Below are positions 9,039-16,229 of a stretch of 30,549 bases of DNA, piece after piece. How positions within the stretch are numbered: position 1 is the first letter of the stretch; every line of letters starts with the position of its first letter. Below the pieces are notes generated by a model. That model saw only the letters and a program-made list of their open reading frames with translations. It made no database searches and had not been told where the DNA came from. A program made the translations under genes and the position numbers. The stretch spans positions 1 to 30,549 of the forward strand of contig CALAUZ010000413.1 of the NCBI GenBank assembly GCA_937892105.1, given 5' to 3'. The DNA comes from an uncultured Fretibacterium sp. (GTDB lineage Bacteria > Synergistota > Synergistia > Synergistales > Aminobacteriaceae).

Positions 9039-10559
9039 ATGCCTGAAGCAGAAACACTCGAACAGACAGCGCAGTCATCTCTCCCGCCTCTTCCGGAAGC
9101 CAAAGAAGTATCAGCATTGCTTCCAGATGGAATGGGTCTTGACATTCTCAGGCAGGCAAAAATCGTCCCATTGAGAGTTGAAGATGGCGTGCTTATTGTC
9201 GGAGCTGTTGATTTCGACGCATGGCCAAAAGCTCAAATGCTTGGTGTTGCACTGGGCTATCCGGCTGACATCGAAATACGGGACGAGAAAGAACTCGGCG
9301 ATCTCCTTCACACACTTTATGACTTGAGAAGCGTTGCTGCTGACGAGGCGGCGAAAAACATTGAGGGAATTGACGACCTTGACGACCTCTCACGTGAGGA
9401 CGTTCTCAGCGACTCTGTAGATGTTCCCATAATACGTCTGGTTAATGGCCTGTTCCGCGATGCACTGAAACAGAGGGCTACTGATATTCACGTTGAGCCG
9501 TATGAAGATGAAGTGCTGATACGTTTCAGGATTGACGGAGTTTTGCAGGACAGAATGAGGCTTCCGCGTTCAAACCTCGCGCCTCTGACCAGCAGAATTA
9601 AGGTCATATCAAGAATGGATATTGCCGAACACATGACACCGCAGGACGGCAGAATAGGTATTAATGTTGGCGACAGAGCGGTTGATGTTCGAGTTGGTTT
9701 AGTGCCGACACAGTACGGCGAGAGGATAGCCATGCGTCTTCTGGACAAAGGACACGGGCTTTTGACGCTCGAAGACTTGGGCATGGAAGAACGTGAACGC
9801 GAAATCATGGGAGAGCTTATTCACCACCCTCACGGAATGATACTGTTCACCGGCCCTACAGGAAGCGGAAAATCTACGAGCCTTTATGCCATACTTCAGG
9901 CACTTGCAAGCCCGCAAGTCAACATCATCACCGTAGAAGACCCGGTAGAGTACGCATTGCCAGGAGTGTCTCAGATACAAGTCAACGAGAAAGCAGGAGT
10001 AACATTCGCTTCAGCACTGCGTTCAATTCTCAGGCAAGACCCCGATATCGTAATGATTGGAGAGATGAGGGACTTCGAGACCGCACACATAGGAGTACAG
10101 GCTTCACTCACCGGACATCTTGTTCTCTCAACACTTCACACAAACGACTCCATCAGCGCAATAATCAGGCTTGTTGACATGGGAATAGAGCCTTACCTTG
10201 CCGCAAGCTGCATGATTGGCACGGTTGCACAGAGGCTTGCACGAAGGTTATGTCCGCATTGCAGGCGTGAGATTACACCTCCGTCAATGATGGCGAAACA
10301 GGGACTTACACGCGCGTTTGAGTCTGTAGGGTGTTCCGAATGCCACAACACCGGCTACAGAGGACGTGTCGGACTTTATGAGCAGTTTGTCATCAACGAG
10401 GCAATACAGGAAGCGTTCGTTTCTGGAGCTGCCGCCTCAAAACTCAGGGATATAGCAAGGCAGTCGGGCTTCAAGACGTTGTGGGAGATAGGGCTTTCGG
10501 CCGTGCAGTCAGGGCTTACATCACCCGATGAACTTACTCGCGTTGCAGGGGAGGACTAG
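9039..10559 (+). CDS. gspE: Type II secretion ATPase GspE
   Basis: A 506-residue cytoplasmic hexameric ATPase that powers pseudopilus assembly. The N-terminal GspE/PilB domain covers about 30-110. The Walker A loop GPTGSGKST is at 272-280; the Asp box and Walker B-type segment IVMIGEMRD are around 335-346; a His box LVLSTLHTNDS follows. A four-cysteine zinc module is present at C405, C408, C432 and C435, as in classical GspE. ATG 9039 follows AGGAGGAAG four bases after the gspD stop. The length is normal for the family, and all catalytic motifs are intact. Confidence 0.96.
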   Translation: MPEAETLEQTAQSSLPPLPEAKEVSALLPDGMGLDILRQAKIVPLRVEDGVLIVGAVDFDAWPKAQMLGVALGYPADIEIRDEKELGDLLHTLYDLRSVAADEAAKNIEGIDDLDDLSREDVLSDSVDVPIIRLVNGLFRDALKQRATDIHVEPYEDEVLIRFRIDGVLQDRMRLPRSNLAPLTSRIKVISRMDIAEHMTPQDGRIGINVGDRAVDVRVGLVPTQYGERIAMRLLDKGHGLLTLEDLGMEEREREIMGELIHHPHGMILFTGPTGSGKSTSLYAILQALASPQVNIITVEDPVEYALPGVSQIQVNEKAGVTFASALRSILRQDPDIVMIGEMRDFETAHIGVQASLTGHLVLSTLHTNDSISAIIRLVDMGIEPYLAASCMIGTVAQRLARRLCPHCRREITPPSMMAKQGLTRAFESVGCSECHNTGYRGRVGLYEQFVINEAIQEAFVSGAAASKLRDIARQSGFKTLWEIGLSAVQSGLTSPDELTRVAGED

Positions 10560-10567
10560 GAGGAAAT

Positions 10568-11725
10568 ATGCCGTACTTCACATACTCAGGATATGACGCT
10601 AAGGGCAGGACGACAAAGGGAACAGTAGAAGCCGGCTCATCAATACAGGCTGTTGACCGCCTCACGGAACGCGGAATAGTAGTAGTTGACGTGAAAGCTG
10701 CAGAGGACAAGAAAGCCGGCAGGAACGCAAAAGTTAAGCTGCTTTCACTCGAAATGCACATATTCTTCTGCCGCAGCCTGGCATCATATCTCAAGTCAGG
10801 CTTGCAGGTTGCCGAAGCACTCCGCATAATGTCAAAGCAGGCAAGGGACAAGAACATGAAACCCGTAATGGAGAAGCTGCTTGCGGACGTTCAGGGAGGC
10901 CGTAAATTTCATATGGCGTTGGCAGAATCGGGGGTTTTCCGCGAAAGTTTGTGGCGTGTTGCAGAGTCGGGCGAACAGTCGGGAACGTTGATATCCGTCC
11001 TCAATGAAGCGGCTGACGAGTTCAAGCTGGAAGATGACCTAAGACGCAAGATACGCGGTGCAATGACCTATCCCATAGTTATGGCTGTAGTAGGCATTGG
11101 GGTTGTGTCATTCATGCTGACATACGTAGTGCCGAAGATATCCGAACTTTTCGAAGACATGCACCAGACTTTGCCCCTGCCTACAAGAATGCTGATTGCG
11201 ATGTCTGACTTCTTGGGGAATTACGGCCTATGGATACTTCTTGCTATGGCCGTTACGTTCATATGGCTGAAGAGAACTGGAAGAAGCGTGAACATGCCGT
11301 TCATGAAAGGAATACGAGACCAGCTCAACTTAGCACTCGTAATGTCCCACATAAGCACCCTTTTAAAGACGGGAATACCTTTGGTTCAGGCTCTGAGAAT
11401 GGCATCATCTATGGACATGTATAAGCAGAGATGGATTGATGCCGCTGAAATGGTGAAGGCAGGACACAGGTTTGACCGTGCTCTGGAGAAAATAGGTATG
11501 CCGGAGGAAACTGTTGCGGTTGTACGTGTTGGTGAAATGGGCGGGGATCTTGCCGGCTCACTAACGAATGTCTCTGAACAATGCCGCGAAATTGCACAAG
11601 CCAGAATGGAGAAGCTTTCGACATTGATGGAGCCTATAATGGTTCTGTCATTGGGTTTCAGTGTAGGGTTCATCGTTCTTGCCATATTGACACCAGTGTT
11701 TGACCTTGCAGGTATTGTACGGTGA
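10568..11725 (+). CDS. gspF: Type II secretion inner-membrane protein GspF
   Basis: A 385-residue polytopic platform protein beginning MPYFTYSGYDAKGR, the standard GspF/PilC opening. It contains two T2SSF domains (about 55-180 and 260-380) separated by membrane helices, with a last helix near the C-terminus (IMVLSLGFSVGFIVLAIL). GspF sits at the centre of the platform beneath the pseudopilus and works with GspE. The RBS GGAGG lies directly after the gspE stop. The gene is intact. Confidence 0.95.
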   Translation: MPYFTYSGYDAKGRTTKGTVEAGSSIQAVDRLTERGIVVVDVKAAEDKKAGRNAKVKLLSLEMHIFFCRSLASYLKSGLQVAEALRIMSKQARDKNMKPVMEKLLADVQGGRKFHMALAESGVFRESLWRVAESGEQSGTLISVLNEAADEFKLEDDLRRKIRGAMTYPIVMAVVGIGVVSFMLTYVVPKISELFEDMHQTLPLPTRMLIAMSDFLGNYGLWILLAMAVTFIWLKRTGRSVNMPFMKGIRDQLNLALVMSHISTLLKTGIPLVQALRMASSMDMYKQRWIDAAEMVKAGHRFDRALEKIGMPEETVAVVRVGEMGGDLAGSLTNVSEQCREIAQARMEKLSTLMEPIMVLSLGFSVGFIVLAILTPVFDLAGIVR

Positions 11726-11754
11726 TAATATATATTTCAGGAGGTAATGAGTAC

Positions 11755-12189
11755 ATGAAAAACAGAAGAATAATTATGGTCAGGCGTTCAGGTTTCACAC
11801 TGATTGAGATTATGGTTGTCGTAGTAATCTTGGGATTGCTTGCGGCTCTCGTTGTACCGCGTATAGGGCCGCAGGTTGCGGAGGCTCAGAGGACAGCGGC
11901 AGCGACACAGATACGCTCTCTTGAGGACGCTCTCGAAATGTACAGAATGCATAACGGCTTCTACCCGTCAACACAGCAGGGGCTTGAAGCACTTGTTACC
12001 GCTCCATCGACTTCACCTGTGCCAAAGAGGTATGCTGAGGGCGGATACATCAAGAAAGTCCCAGATGACCCGTGGGGAAATCCCTATGTTTACCGCAACA
12101 CGAACGGAAGAATTACCATCATGAGCTATGGCCCTGACGGTGAAGAAGGCGGAGAAGGGGTAAATGCCGATATCACAAACGCAGAATAA
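11755..12189 (+). CDS. gspG: Type II secretion major pseudopilin GspG
   Basis: A 144-residue major pseudopilin. The leader ends RRSG, then FTLIEIMVVVVILGLLAALVVPRI and Glu +5. The C-terminal half has the GspG signature: NGFYPSTQQGLEALV, then a segment with DPWGNPY and SYGPDGEEGG, whose acidic residues bind calcium in known GspG structures. I chose ATG 11755, nine bases after AGGAGGT. The longer frame opening at GTG 11722 overlaps the gspF stop but would make the RBS internal. An ATG at 11747 in another frame gives only three codons. Confidence 0.95.
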   Translation: MKNRRIIMVRRSGFTLIEIMVVVVILGLLAALVVPRIGPQVAEAQRTAAATQIRSLEDALEMYRMHNGFYPSTQQGLEALVTAPSTSPVPKRYAEGGYIKKVPDDPWGNPYVYRNTNGRITIMSYGPDGEEGGEGVNADITNAE

Positions 12190-12685
12190 TCCGCGTTCTG
12201 CATTCACTCTGGTAGAAATACTGTTAGTCCTTTCAATCGTGGGAGTATTGGCTTCGGTCATGCTCCCTCGTATTTCATTCTACTTTGAGCCGTCATCAGC
12301 CGTTCTCCAGCGCGCAATCGAGGAAGCTAACGACATTGCGTTATCCGGAACTCCCGTAAGATTTTCCGTGAAGACTGAAGGTTTAGCACGGAGAGGATAC
12401 ATAATGGCAGAAGCCCTCATGAAGAAGGAAGAACCGGAGGACAGTCTCAGCGCATTTTTGGGGACTAACATCAACAAGCCTGTTGTTCTGGAATGGCAAA
12501 AAGTGAAAGTGAAGAATCTTCCTGAAGATGACGGCTGGAGGTTTGAGCCTGCGGTAATATATTTCTACACTGACGGTTCATGTACTCCCGCGAGAATTTC
12601 TCAGGCTGGAAGGGATATGTCAGATATTAATGCTGATGAGTACGTGCTTACGGTAACGGGGTATTGCACTAAAATAGAGAAGTAA
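12164..12685 (+). CDS. gspH: Type II secretion minor pseudopilin GspH-like
   Basis: A 173-residue pseudopilin with an N-terminal stretch ending NPRSA, then FTLVEILLVLSIVGVLASVMLP and Glu at +5. The residue before the cleavage site is Ala instead of the usual Gly. The rest is a beta-rich domain like the GspH/FimT fold. The ATG overlaps the last 26 bases of gspG and follows GGAGAAGGGG. It is the last gene of the T2SS operon and is followed by a terminator hairpin. Confidence 0.82.
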   Translation: MPISQTQNNPRSAFTLVEILLVLSIVGVLASVMLPRISFYFEPSSAVLQRAIEEANDIALSGTPVRFSVKTEGLARRGYIMAEALMKKEEPEDSLSAFLGTNINKPVVLEWQKVKVKNLPEDDGWRFEPAVIYFYTDGSCTPARISQAGRDMSDINADEYVLTVTGYCTKIEK

Positions 12686-12692
12686 TATAGGC

Positions 12693-12728
12693 AGCCGGGA
12701 TTACATGTAGAAGTCCCGGCTTTTGTTT
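12693..12728 (+). terminator. Intrinsic terminator of the T2SS operon
   Basis: A perfect 8-bp stem AGCCGGGA/TCCCGGCT (12693-12700 with 12714-12721) encloses a 13-base loop and is followed by a T-rich tract (TTTTGTTTGTTT). It lies eight bases after the gspH stop, between convergent genes. The A-run needed for termination on the other strand is weak, so it probably acts mainly on the + strand. Confidence 0.85.
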
Positions 12729-12738
12729 GTTTCGTGCT

Positions 12739-14418
12739 TTAACGTTTCTTCATGAATGCTGCAAGGATTACCACGCTCGCAAACGCAAAACCCGCTTCAC
12801 ACCCTCCGCTGCTTCCACCTCCTGATGGTGTGCCTGATGACGCTGGCGTGAAATTCCACTGATATATGCAGGGGTTATTACTGTCCTCATAAGTTATGAA
12901 ACGTACCCTGACACGCCTTAATGTGCTTAATGTCTGAGGTTCAGAAAGCGTCCACGTCCCTGAATGATGTTTTTCCTGCCACTCTGAGTCGTAATAATAA
13001 CCAGTTGTGTGGTCAAGGTAAATTCTGAAGTCCGTATCGTATGACGGTGTTAATGCTCTTGATGTGTCGCCTGACGTAACTATCCTGTAATTTACCCCTG
13101 TTATATTCCCTCCTGAAGTAACAAGCTCGACATACGGAACTCCCTGCGATAACTGCTCATTCACTGACCTGAACGGAGGTATCACAGCACTCCCACTCAT
13201 ATTGAGATCTGAAGGGAATGTCCATGTTATAGTTCTCCCGTTCAGCCCTCTCTCTGCTCCTCCCGAAAACATTACCATAGTTCCAGTGTCGTCCACAGGA
13301 CTGTACTCTATTACCTCATCTGTTATGTATGATCTGTACATTCTAAGCTCGAAAGTCTTTGTCGTTCCAGAGGCAACATTTCCTGCGTCTCCTGATACGT
13401 TACTGCTGTCATACCTGAACGAGTAGCCTCCTCCTGGTATCGTCATTCTTCCCGCGTCAGTAAAATACTTTGCTTCAGCCAGTCTGTCAGTACGGGGATC
13501 TATCGCGAGACCGTAAAATTTTGCCGTACTGTAGTCAGGTTTCCCGTCAACGAGAGAAGCTGTACTTACGTGGTTCGTCCATAAGTCAGGTTCTGACACA
13601 CTGGGAACAAAGTAACGCCATTCATACCGCGAGACTGCGCTGCCCTCATACGTGTAGAGCCTTATGCGCAATCCCCATATTTCCGATTCAGCAACAGGAG
13701 AATCAAACATCGCTGTACCTTCTGGAGTCTGCCCCGCCGGAATTTCAGTCCATGAGCCGGAATATATGCTGTCATAACCTTTCTTCCAGACCGAACGGAT
13801 ACGAACACGCATTCTGAAATCCTGAGAAACCGGAGCAGTAACGTCCGATGAACTGACTACGCGCCACCTTATACCCGTTACATTTGAGCCTGAGCGTATG
13901 TACTCGACATAAGGCACGAATGACGCAAGCTGCTGTTCCGTCGTCCTGAATGATGATACAGTCCCCTGACCATTCAGCGATTGCATAGTCGGGAATGTCC
14001 AGCTTACATTCACACCGTTAAGCCCGCTGTCCGCACTGAGAACGAAATTTGCACTGTCCCCATCGTCATTCACAGGCACGTAAAGAAGGTAATCATCACT
14101 TATGCGCATACCGTCAGATTTAAGGGGAAATGTCTTTGAGCTTCCTGACACAGCTTTACACAACTGTTCGTTAGTGTACGAGTATGTCCCGCCCGAAAGC
14201 GTCATAGTACCTTCAGCGTCTATATATGTCTGATTTGCTGAAATACTATCGTCCTCAACGTTGAGATATACCCGATAGAACCTTGCCTGCGAGTAATCCG
14301 AATGCCCATCAGTCAAATCTGCCAGCGAGTAATGGCAGCTGAACAGATAGGGTTCCGCCAATGCACCTGATGCCGCAAGTAACATCAGCATCGCGCAACA
14401 CAACATTTTTTTGACCAT
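12739..14418 (-). CDS. Secreted surface protein with duplicated domain and SYNERG-CTERM sorting tail
   Basis: A 559-residue protein with a signal peptide (MVKKMLCCAMLMLLAASGALA, cut before Glu22), two tandem copies of a roughly 253-residue unit (22-275, opening EPYLF; 276-530, opening EPDLW), a Gly/Ser linker, and a C-terminal tail GGCEAGFAFASVVILAAF followed by KKR. Gly-Gly-Cys, a hydrophobic helix and a basic end match SYNERG-CTERM, a tripartite signal found in Synergistetes and comparable to MYXO-CTERM and GlyGly-CTERM, which are associated with intramembrane-protease processing and surface display. The units share the DxxxDYSxAxFY opening, a TF/TI-GGGYS-like stretch and an SFRT/PFRS-EQL motif; no known domain was recognised. 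ATG 14418 follows AGGAGA at seven bases; a TTG 21 bases upstream is less likely. It is convergent with the T2SS operon and a plausible client of it. The leader is described separately. Confidence 0.85.
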   Translation of the reverse strand: MVKKMLCCAMLMLLAASGALAEPYLFSCHYSLADLTDGHSDYSQARFYRVYLNVEDDSISANQTYIDAEGTMTLSGGTYSYTNEQLCKAVSGSSKTFPLKSDGMRISDDYLLYVPVNDDGDSANFVLSADSGLNGVNVSWTFPTMQSLNGQGTVSSFRTTEQQLASFVPYVEYIRSGSNVTGIRWRVVSSSDVTAPVSQDFRMRVRIRSVWKKGYDSIYSGSWTEIPAGQTPEGTAMFDSPVAESEIWGLRIRLYTYEGSAVSRYEWRYFVPSVSEPDLWTNHVSTASLVDGKPDYSTAKFYGLAIDPRTDRLAEAKYFTDAGRMTIPGGGYSFRYDSSNVSGDAGNVASGTTKTFELRMYRSYITDEVIEYSPVDDTGTMVMFSGGAERGLNGRTITWTFPSDLNMSGSAVIPPFRSVNEQLSQGVPYVELVTSGGNITGVNYRIVTSGDTSRALTPSYDTDFRIYLDHTTGYYYDSEWQEKHHSGTWTLSEPQTLSTLRRVRVRFITYEDSNNPCIYQWNFTPASSGTPSGGGSSGGCEAGFAFASVVILAAFMKKR

Positions 14419-14437
14419 GATAATGTCTCCTTTCGAC

Positions 14438-14486
14438 AAAAAAAATCGCCCTCATGCTCAGGAATAACCTCCCAAACATGAGGACG
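14438..14486 (-). terminator. Leader terminator / putative attenuator of the SYNERG-CTERM gene
   Basis: Read on the minus strand, CGTCCTCATG and CATGAGGGCG pair as a 10-bp stem with one U-G wobble, around a 20-base loop that can form a small inner AGG/CCT stem. One base later comes a run of eight T, then the RBS and the start codon 19 bases beyond the T-run. The gene upstream is divergent, so the only sense transcript reaching this hairpin is the surface-protein mRNA itself. That makes it a likely attenuator rather than an operon-end terminator. No known riboswitch aptamer was recognised. Confidence 0.7.
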
Positions 14487-14535
14487 TTGGTCTCAATATT
14501 CAGTATTTCAGCACTTATCAGGGCACAATCATAGC

Positions 14536-14591
14536 GTAGTTCGTAGTTCGTAGTTCGTAGTTCGTAGTTCGTAGTTCGTAGTTCGTAGTTC
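14536..14591. repeat. Heptanucleotide tandem repeat (GTAGTTC)x8
   Basis: Eight perfect head-to-tail copies of GTAGTTC fill exactly 56 bases. On the minus strand the unit is GAACTAC, beginning one base after the -10 box of the surface-protein promoter, so it covers the discriminator, the predicted start of transcription and the first part of the leader. Perfect identity of all copies suggests a slippage-prone tract. Confidence 0.95.
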
Positions 14592-14592
14592 G

Positions 14593-14621
14593 ATTATAGC
14601 CGCCTATTTGCACTCTGTCTA
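14593..14621 (-). promoter_or_regulatory. Sigma70-type promoter for the SYNERG-CTERM gene
   Basis: On the minus strand TAGACA (-35, five of six matches; 14621-14616) and TATAAT (-10, six of six; 14598-14593) are separated by exactly 17 bases. Transcription would start near 14586, inside the heptamer repeat, giving a leader of about 168 bases before ATG 14418. Confidence 0.75.
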
Positions 14622-14754
14622 CACCCCTTTTGCTGAAATCTACGCTAAAATTTAAGCAATTATATCATGGTATGCTTGAGTTTCCCGCGCACCTTCATTT
14701 AGTATTTTTGTCCAACCGAAAAATTTTGTATATATCATAATAACACTGTCAATC

Positions 14755-14763
14755 TGGTATAAT
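14755..14763 (+). promoter_or_regulatory. Extended -10 promoter for the deoxynucleoside kinase operon
   Basis: TGG directly followed by TATAAT forms an extended -10 element. No good -35 hexamer lies at the expected distance, as is tolerated with extended -10 promoters. The predicted start near 14770 gives a short leader carrying AAGGAGG (14789-14795), eight bases before the TTG start of the first gene. Confidence 0.65.
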
Positions 14764-14803
14764 CCATTCATTTATCGCATATAACATTAAGGAGGGTACT
14801 TTA

Positions 14804-15457
14804 TTGGGACAAATACAAATCATCGTTGAAGGCATGACAGCCAGCGGAAAATCCACAGTCGTTAATCTTCTCTCGCAACGATTAGGCTTCGAGGTTATGC
14901 CCGAAGAATTTCGCGACCCTCTGGACTTGCTCAACAGGTTTCATCATAACAGGAAATGGGCCTTCCCCATGCAGTTGAACTTCCTCGTAACTCGTTTCGC
15001 ACAATATCTTTGTGCCAGCGAGGAGGATAACTACATACTTGACCGCAGCATTTTCGGCGACAAAGTTTATGCCATGCTCTACTACAAAAACGGCTACTTC
15101 AAGGACAGCCAGCTAGGCTGCTATCTCACCCTTTATGACTCACTCCTGCGTTACGTCAGAAAACCCAGACTGTTCATCATTGTGCGCTGCAGGTTCGAGG
15201 AGATTATGCGCCGTATTCATGAAAGAGGAAGACAGGACGAGATTGACGCGGGAACTGAATACTGGAAGGGACTGTATGACGCTTATATGCCGTTCCTTGA
15301 CCTCGTGAAATCAGAGCTGCAGGGCGATATTGACTTCCTGGAACTTGAACTTTCAGATCCGGCGTTCATTGATACTCCCTCAATGGTTGACGCTTTCCTT
15401 GAGGACGTAAGACGCTATTTCCCTGACCGCAAAATTTTACTTCCCCATGAAGATTAG
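14804..15457 (+). CDS. Deoxynucleoside kinase (dAK/dCK/dGK family)
   Basis: A 217-residue cytoplasmic kinase that phosphorylates deoxynucleosides to monophosphates in the salvage pathway. It has a P-loop EGMTASGKST at 9-18, the family's DRS triplet at 80-82 (catalytic Arg in DRSIFGD), and a lid region RGRQDE at 141-146 followed by YWKGLYDAY, all features of the dNK family rather than thymidylate kinase. Exact substrate preference (dA, dC or dG) cannot be read. The start is TTG behind a strong AAGGAGG; the Gln-Ile beta strand follows at once, so no longer start is needed. It is the first gene of a 13-gene operon and overlaps the next gene by 11 bases. Confidence 0.9.
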   Translation: MGQIQIIVEGMTASGKSTVVNLLSQRLGFEVMPEEFRDPLDLLNRFHHNRKWAFPMQLNFLVTRFAQYLCASEEDNYILDRSIFGDKVYAMLYYKNGYFKDSQLGCYLTLYDSLLRYVRKPRLFIIVRCRFEEIMRRIHERGRQDEIDAGTEYWKGLYDAYMPFLDLVKSELQGDIDFLELELSDPAFIDTPSMVDAFLEDVRRYFPDRKILLPHED

Positions 15458-16214
15458 AGACTTATTGTGCCACATCAACACTTTCGCACCCTTTGAACTC
15501 GCAGAGGAATGGGATAATTCCGGTCTCCTCGTCGGAAGCATTGGTGCTGAAGTTACGCGCATAGGTGTGTGTCTCGACGCAGTGAGTGAGGCGGTAATTG
15601 AGGCTGAACATCAGGGCTGTAACGTCCTTGTGTGCCACCACCCGCTCATATTCCGTCCGGCAAAACGCGTTACGGACGAAACGGAACAGGGAAGGACGAT
15701 AATCGAAGCCATAAGGCGGAACATAGCCATAATAGCTGCCCATACAAACTGGGATAAGGCACAGGGCGGCGTGAATGACATTCTCGCGGGGCTGATCGGC
15801 ATTAAGGATACTGAGCCTCTGGGAGACTTCGGCGTTTTATGCAGTCTTCCCCAGACTGTAGCAGTGAAGAATTTTGCCGAACACGTACAGTCTTCATGGG
15901 GGCTATCACACATTGACGTTTACGCAAAATATGTACTCGATAAGGTTTCACGGGCTGCTATATGCGGAGGGTCTGGGGCTTCTTTCTGGAAAACCGCAAG
16001 GGAAAAGGGAGCAGATGTGTATCTTACCGCCGACATGAAATATCACGAGATTATAGACGCAACAAAAGAAGGATTGATTATAGCTCTTGCAGATCATGGC
16101 GAAATGGAAAGGGCTTCAATTCCTGAGCTTTCACGGAAAATTTCACTCTGCGGAACTGAGACAGTAATTATTGGCGTTAAGGCACTTCCCAAAATTCTTA
16201 GTTTGAGAGTATAG
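15447..16214 (+). CDS. Nif3-like dinuclear metal centre protein (DUF34 family)
   Basis: A 255-residue member of the Nif3/YbgI/YqfO family. Metal-ligand motifs are visible: EWDNSGLLVG near the N-terminus, CHHPLIF (about 63-69), HTNWD (about 95-99) and DHGEME (about 214-219). The proteins form toroidal hexamers with two metals per subunit; the biological function is still unclear, and the name GTP cyclohydrolase 1 type 2 is a historical label without support here. The length fits the short form without the inserted PII-like domain. It overlaps the kinase gene by 11 bases and lies 15 bases before trpS. Confidence 0.9.
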   Translation: MKIRDLLCHINTFAPFELAEEWDNSGLLVGSIGAEVTRIGVCLDAVSEAVIEAEHQGCNVLVCHHPLIFRPAKRVTDETEQGRTIIEAIRRNIAIIAAHTNWDKAQGGVNDILAGLIGIKDTEPLGDFGVLCSLPQTVAVKNFAEHVQSSWGLSHIDVYAKYVLDKVSRAAICGGSGASFWKTAREKGADVYLTADMKYHEIIDATKEGLIIALADHGEMERASIPELSRKISLCGTETVIIGVKALPKILSLRV

Positions 16215-16229
16215 GAGCATTGTTATAAT

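Larger units (their letters stand above)
14419..14803. other. Divergent intergenic control region, 385 bp
   Basis: No protein gene was seen here. From left to right it holds the RBS of the minus-strand surface-protein gene, a terminator-like hairpin on the minus strand, a 60-base unstructured stretch, an eight-copy heptamer repeat, a minus-strand sigma70 promoter, an AT-rich stretch of about 100 bases with no clear element, and an extended -10 promoter and RBS for the + strand deoxynucleoside kinase operon. Confidence 0.85.

Noticed and set aside
11722..11754. Upstream GTG start for gspG overlapping the gspF stop
   Set aside because: A strong AGGAGGT would then be inside the gene, and the leader would be unusually long for a major pseudopilin.
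14536..14591. Heptamer array considered as a CRISPR or origin iteron cluster
   Set aside because: There are no spacers between units and no cas, dnaA or replication gene nearby; it is a simple tandem repeat.
15447..16214. Annotation of the Nif3-like protein as GTP cyclohydrolase I type 2
   Set aside because: The sequence shows only the Nif3/DUF34 metal motifs; no folate-pathway context is present.
16203..16229. TTGAGA and TATAAT directly before trpS, resembling a promoter
   Set aside because: The TATAAT touches the trpS start codon, so transcription would begin inside the gene, and the spacer is only 15 bases. The gene lies within a tight operon.
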